Below, piece after piece: positions 60,956 through 64,000 of a stretch of DNA of 64,000 nucleotides (the first letter of the stretch is position 1; each line of letters starts with the position of its first letter). Below the pieces are notes generated by a model, which was not told where the DNA came from, searched no databases, and saw only the letters and a list, made by a program, of their open reading frames with translations. Source of the DNA: Herbaspirillum rhizosphaerae_A (GTDB lineage Bacteria; Pseudomonadota; Gammaproteobacteria; Burkholderiales; Burkholderiaceae_D); contig NZ_JAQQFR010000018.1 in the NCBI RefSeq assembly GCF_046025915.1, forward strand, positions 1-64,000, given 5' to 3'. Both the position numbers and the translations under genes were made by a program.

Positions 60956-61870
60956 CTAAACTTCAGTGGCAATCGGATCGATCGCCGGTAGATTCTTGGA
61001 AGATTGTTGCGAGCGTTGATTGTAGAACGTGGAGACGATGCCGCTCATCAAAATGATGGCAATACCGGCAAAACCAAGCCAGCCCGGCGCGTCTTTCCAG
61101 ATCAGCATACCCCACATGCTGGCAAACACGATTCCGGTGTACTGCAGATTGGCCGTCACCAGCGTATTGCCCAGGCGATAGGCGCGTGTCATGGCGATTT
61201 GCGCGATGGTCGCAGTCAGGCCGATAGTGAGGATCAGCGCAACGCCTTTGAGGCTGTGTGCATGCCAGAACGGTACGCGACCGGTGGCGATGCTGCCGAC
61301 GATCCCAGCCAGCAAGCCAGTGAAAGAAAAATAGAAGACCACGCGATATTCCGGCTCGCCCAGCAGGCCGAGCTTGCGCACCTGCAGGTAGACCAGTGCC
61401 GATAGCACGCCCGAGAACAAGGCGATCACGCCGCCGAGCAGTTCGTCCGAGTTGATCGACGGGCGAAGCAGCAGCGCCACACCGATGAAGCTCAGCACCA
61501 CTGTACCGGCCAGGCCCCATTCGAAGCGCTTCTTGCCTTGCCACCAGGCCACGCCAAACAGCATTGCGGCAATCCAGATGGATGACATGTAATTCAGCGT
61601 CGTGGCGGTCGCTACCGGCAGCAGGTTGAAGGAGTAGAACCACAGCCACAGCGAGATCACGCCGACGCCGCCGCGAATGATGTGGTCGCGCGGGTAGGGC
61701 GTCTTCAATGTTCCGCCCTTGATGCTGATCAGGCCGTAGATGAAGCAGACCCCGACGATGCCGCGGCAGAGTACGATTTCAGCGGTGGAGTAATGATCGC
61801 CGGCCAGCTTGACGCAGACGCCCATGATCGAAAACAGGAAGGAAGCAACAAGCATCCAGAGGGATTGCAT
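60956..61870 (-). CDS. DMT-superfamily transporter, EamA domain
   Basis: Ten-helix drug/metabolite transporter, 304 residues, with two EamA repeats. Substrate unknown; the pairing with a sulfurtransferase suggests a sulfur compound or amino acid, but this is only context. Confidence 0.85.
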   Translation of the reverse strand: MQSLWMLVASFLFSIMGVCVKLAGDHYSTAEIVLCRGIVGVCFIYGLISIKGGTLKTPYPRDHIIRGGVGVISLWLWFYSFNLLPVATATTLNYMSSIWIAAMLFGVAWWQGKKRFEWGLAGTVVLSFIGVALLLRPSINSDELLGGVIALFSGVLSALVYLQVRKLGLLGEPEYRVVFYFSFTGLLAGIVGSIATGRVPFWHAHSLKGVALILTIGLTATIAQIAMTRAYRLGNTLVTANLQYTGIVFASMWGMLIWKDAPGWLGFAGIAIILMSGIVSTFYNQRSQQSSKNLPAIDPIATEV

Positions 61871-61896
61871 GACGGAACTCTATTCAAAAACGATGC

Positions 61897-61934
61897 CAAA
61901 AAAACAGGCAGCGCGAGCTGGTGCCGGCGCTGCC
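61897..61934 (-). terminator. Rho-independent terminator after the Rieske oxygenase gene
   Basis: GGCAGCGC (61907-61914) pairs with GCGCTGCC (61927-61934); read on the minus strand a T-run follows (61898-61904). Confidence 0.85.
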
Positions 61935-62069
61935 TTCGGATATTGCGTTAGTCGGAGGTGATGCAGAATTCGTCTGAAGCTGCGGATGTTGCCAATGTTA
62001 CCAATGTCGTGGGGCTACATCGTGACCATCGCATCTTCGCTGCCTTCTGCATGTCTGCTCCTGGGAGAT

Positions 62070-63188
62070 TCAGTTTTCTTGCACCGCGATCTGCGACCGA
62101 TACCACTCGTGGAAGTGCTGCATGCCGTCTTCCATCGGCGACTGGTAAGGACCCACTTCACTGGTGCCGCGATCCATCAGTATACGCCGACCGGCATCCA
62201 TGCGCAGGGCGATCTCGTCGTCCTCGACACAGGTCTCCATGTAGGCGGCGCGTTCGGCCTCGACCATCTCGCGTTCGAACAGGGCGATTTCTTCCGGATA
62301 GTAGAACTCGACGACGTTGGTGGTCTTTTGCGGACCGCTCGGCCACAGTGTCGACACCACCAGCACATGCGGATACCACTCGACCATGATGTTCGGATAC
62401 AGCGTCAGCCAGATAGCGCCGTACTTCGGCGGCTGGCCGTTGCCGAAGCGCAGTACCTGCTCCTGCCACTTCTTGTAGGTTGGCGAGCCGGACTTGGCCA
62501 GGCCGTGATTCACGCCCACGGTCTGCACGCTGTAGTTCTTGCCGAATTCCCATTTCAGGTCGTCGCAGCTGACGAAGCTGCCCAGACCAGGGTGGAAAGG
62601 CTCGACGTGATAATCCTCCAGATAGACTTCGATGAAAGTCTTCCAGTTGTAATCGCATTCGTGCACTTCGACGTGATCGAACAGATAGCCGGAAAAATCC
62701 AGATCCTTGCTCACACCCAGTTGCCGCAATTGCGCCGCAACGTCGACACCGTCTTTGCCGTTGTTTTCGAACAGCAGGCCGTTCCAGTCTTGCAAAGGCG
62801 TTTTGGACAAGTTGAGGCACGGCGTTTCGCCGAAATGCGGCGCGCCGATCAGGTCACCCTTGAGATCATAGGTCCAACGATGCAGCGGGCAGACGATATT
62901 GCGCGCATTGCCGCGGCCGTCCAGCATTTTGGCTTGACGGTGGCGACAGACGTTGGAAAGCAGATCGATGCCCTGCGCATTGCGCACCAGCATACGACCT
63001 TCGTTTTCCCATGGCAGCGTCGCATAGTCGCCGACATTGGGCACCATCAATTCATGGCCGGCGTAACGCGGGCCCTTCTGAAACAATTGGTGAATTTCGC
63101 GCTTGAAAAGCGCCGCGTCAAAATAGACGTCTACTGGCAATTGCGCGTTTGAGCGCGCCAGTTTGGCAAAAGTAGCAAGATCGGACAT
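62070..63188 (-). CDS. Rieske non-haem iron oxygenase, alpha subunit
   Basis: Aromatic-ring-hydroxylase-type oxygenase, 372 residues. The Rieske cluster ligands are Cys81, His83, Cys100 and His103 (CRH and CPLH, 16 residues between). The mononuclear iron site has His194 and His199 in YHVEPFH. A reductase partner is not in the window. Start at 63188 (MSDLATFAKL) is preceded by GGGGGCGGGG, better than 63215. It is divergent from xseB-ispA. The substrate is unknown; family members act on aromatics, carnitine or other quaternary amines. Confidence 0.87.
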   Translation of the reverse strand: MSDLATFAKLARSNAQLPVDVYFDAALFKREIHQLFQKGPRYAGHELMVPNVGDYATLPWENEGRMLVRNAQGIDLLSNVCRHRQAKMLDGRGNARNIVCPLHRWTYDLKGDLIGAPHFGETPCLNLSKTPLQDWNGLLFENNGKDGVDVAAQLRQLGVSKDLDFSGYLFDHVEVHECDYNWKTFIEVYLEDYHVEPFHPGLGSFVSCDDLKWEFGKNYSVQTVGVNHGLAKSGSPTYKKWQEQVLRFGNGQPPKYGAIWLTLYPNIMVEWYPHVLVVSTLWPSGPQKTTNVVEFYYPEEIALFEREMVEAERAAYMETCVEDDEIALRMDAGRRILMDRGTSEVGPYQSPMEDGMQHFHEWYRSQIAVQEN

Positions 63189-63411
63189 CCCCGCCCCCAA
63201 ATTAATTTGCACCAACCTAAGAGAGAAAGAATCCGCAAAAACCTGGGTTCAAATAATATGAAGAGGAAATTTTGGACAGAACCGGGGATTATGCCATAAA
63301 ACCGGGGTATCTGGGGCATTCGACCGCGTAAATCGCGATCAAGTTCGCGTTCGAGCGCCTATCTGTGGCGGTTTGCACTAAAATAACGGGCTATATTCGA
63401 AATCAGCCACT

Positions 63412-63678
63412 ATGCCAAAGAATCCTGTCAAAGCCAGCTCACCCGCCTCGTTTGAAGAAGCCATGGAAGAGCTGGAACAACTGGTCGTCCAGATGGAAGC
63501 GGGCGAACTGCCGCTGGAAGCTTCCGTCGCGGCATACAAGCGCGGCGCTGAACTGGTCAAGTTCTGCGCTGCGCAGCTGGACAAGGTCGACAGCCAGGTC
63601 AAAGTACTTGAGGGCGACATGCTCAAACCACTGGCCACCGGCTCCGCCGGTTCTGCCGATGATGAGGATCGCGAATGA
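63412..63678 (+). CDS. xseB: Exodeoxyribonuclease VII small subunit
   Basis: Short helical protein, 88 residues, with the family core FEEAMEELEQLVVQMEAGEL and AYKRGAELVKFC. Partner of XseA in single-strand DNA degradation. Its stop overlaps the ispA start (ATGA). Confidence 0.95.
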   Translation: MPKNPVKASSPASFEEAMEELEQLVVQMEAGELPLEASVAAYKRGAELVKFCAAQLDKVDSQVKVLEGDMLKPLATGSAGSADDEDRE

Positions 63679-64000
63679 ACGCCAGAATCGGGGCTACTTC
63701 GTCTTTCCTGGACTGGATGCAACACATCCAGTCGGGCATGGAAACCACGCTCGACACCTACCTGCCGCCGGAAATCCACATGCCCGCGCGTCTGCATCAG
63801 GCCATGCGCTACACCGCACTTGATGGCGGCAAACGCGTGCGGCCATTGCTGGTCTATGCCGCCGGCGAATTATTTGATGCCCCTGAGCAATTGCTGGCGC
63901 GTTCCGCTGCCGCAGTAGAAATGATCCACGTCTATTCGCTGGTGCATGACGATATGCCCTGCATGGACGACGATGCCTTGCGCCGTGGCAAGCCTACCGT
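63675..64000 (+). CDS. ispA: Polyprenyl synthetase (farnesyl diphosphate synthase), partial
   Basis: N-terminal part only, running off the window end after about 108 residues. The first aspartate-rich motif is visible in LVHDDMPCMDDDALRRGKPT, preceded by GGKRVRP. It condenses IPP and DMAPP to C10-C15 prenyl diphosphates. Translationally coupled to xseB by a four-base overlap. Confidence 0.95.
   Translation, partial: MNARIGATSSFLDWMQHIQSGMETTLDTYLPPEIHMPARLHQAMRYTALDGGKRVRPLLVYAAGELFDAPEQLLARSAAAVEMIHVYSLVHDDMPCMDDDALRRGKPT

Overview
The window looks like chromosomal backbone from a betaproteobacterium of the order Burkholderiales, most likely family Oxalobacteraceae (Herbaspirillum- or Collimonas-like). 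This rests on protein character (ArgC, HemL, RplM/RpsI, Coq7 and PilG-PilJ/ChpA of betaproteobacterial type), the xseB-ispA pair, and a sugar-acid operon resembling those studied in Herbaspirillum. The genus is an inference. I saw no insertion sequence, prophage, CRISPR array, tRNA or rRNA gene. The density of shared operons and bidirectional terminators fits stable core DNA.

Layout. 0.3-1.6 kb: a frameshifted pRiA4b ORF-3-like gene and a PagL-type lipid A deacylase. 1.9-12.5 kb: a long minus-strand operon for non-phosphorylative sugar-acid breakdown (GguC-like FAH protein, a PAAT-family ABC importer, UxaA-family dehydratase, XylX-like FAH dehydratase, SDR, SMP-30 lactonase) with a divergent GbpR-like LysR regulator. 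12.6-14.5 kb: a DUF3047 lipoprotein, a DUF1304 membrane protein, and a gene of unknown function behind a highly structured leader. 14.6-20.1 kb: an M20 amidohydrolase divergent from a dppBCDF-type peptide importer that has no binding protein. 20.2-25 kb: LysE exporter and AraC regulator, then a molybdopterin oxidoreductase overlapping a lipoprotein aminopeptidase. 25.3-30.3 kb: fadD, then minus-strand dgoA, dgoK, a 2-hydroxyacid dehydrogenase and a thioesterase. 30.4-40 kb: an Atm1-type exporter, a HypT-like regulator, gdhA, and a glutamate/aspartate importer with two binding proteins; the first of these has a near-consensus sigma-54 promoter.

40.2-49.3 kb is housekeeping: pyrC, coq7, an OsmC protein, rplM-rpsI, argC, a DUF6776 protein, a bactofilin, erpA, hemL, thiD and rubredoxin. 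49.5-58 kb is the Pil-Chp type IV pilus chemosensory operon pilG-pilH-pilI-pilJ-chpA. 58-64 kb holds a ZIP transporter, an overlooked 37-residue membrane protein, a LysR regulator, a DMT exporter with a rhodanese, a Rieske oxygenase, xseB and the start of ispA.

The most interesting unannotated signals are RNA-level. First, an orphan transcription unit at about 42.75 kb has a promoter, a hairpin loop carrying an anti-Shine-Dalgarno CUCCUCC motif and a Rho-independent terminator. Second, a 137-nt leader at 13.9 kb has three nested stems and starts exactly at a good promoter's predicted +1. At the protein level, the importer inside the sugar-acid operon keeps the carboxylate-binding Arg of amino-acid binding proteins but lacks the ammonium-binding Asp, which suggests it imports a sugar acid rather than an amino acid.
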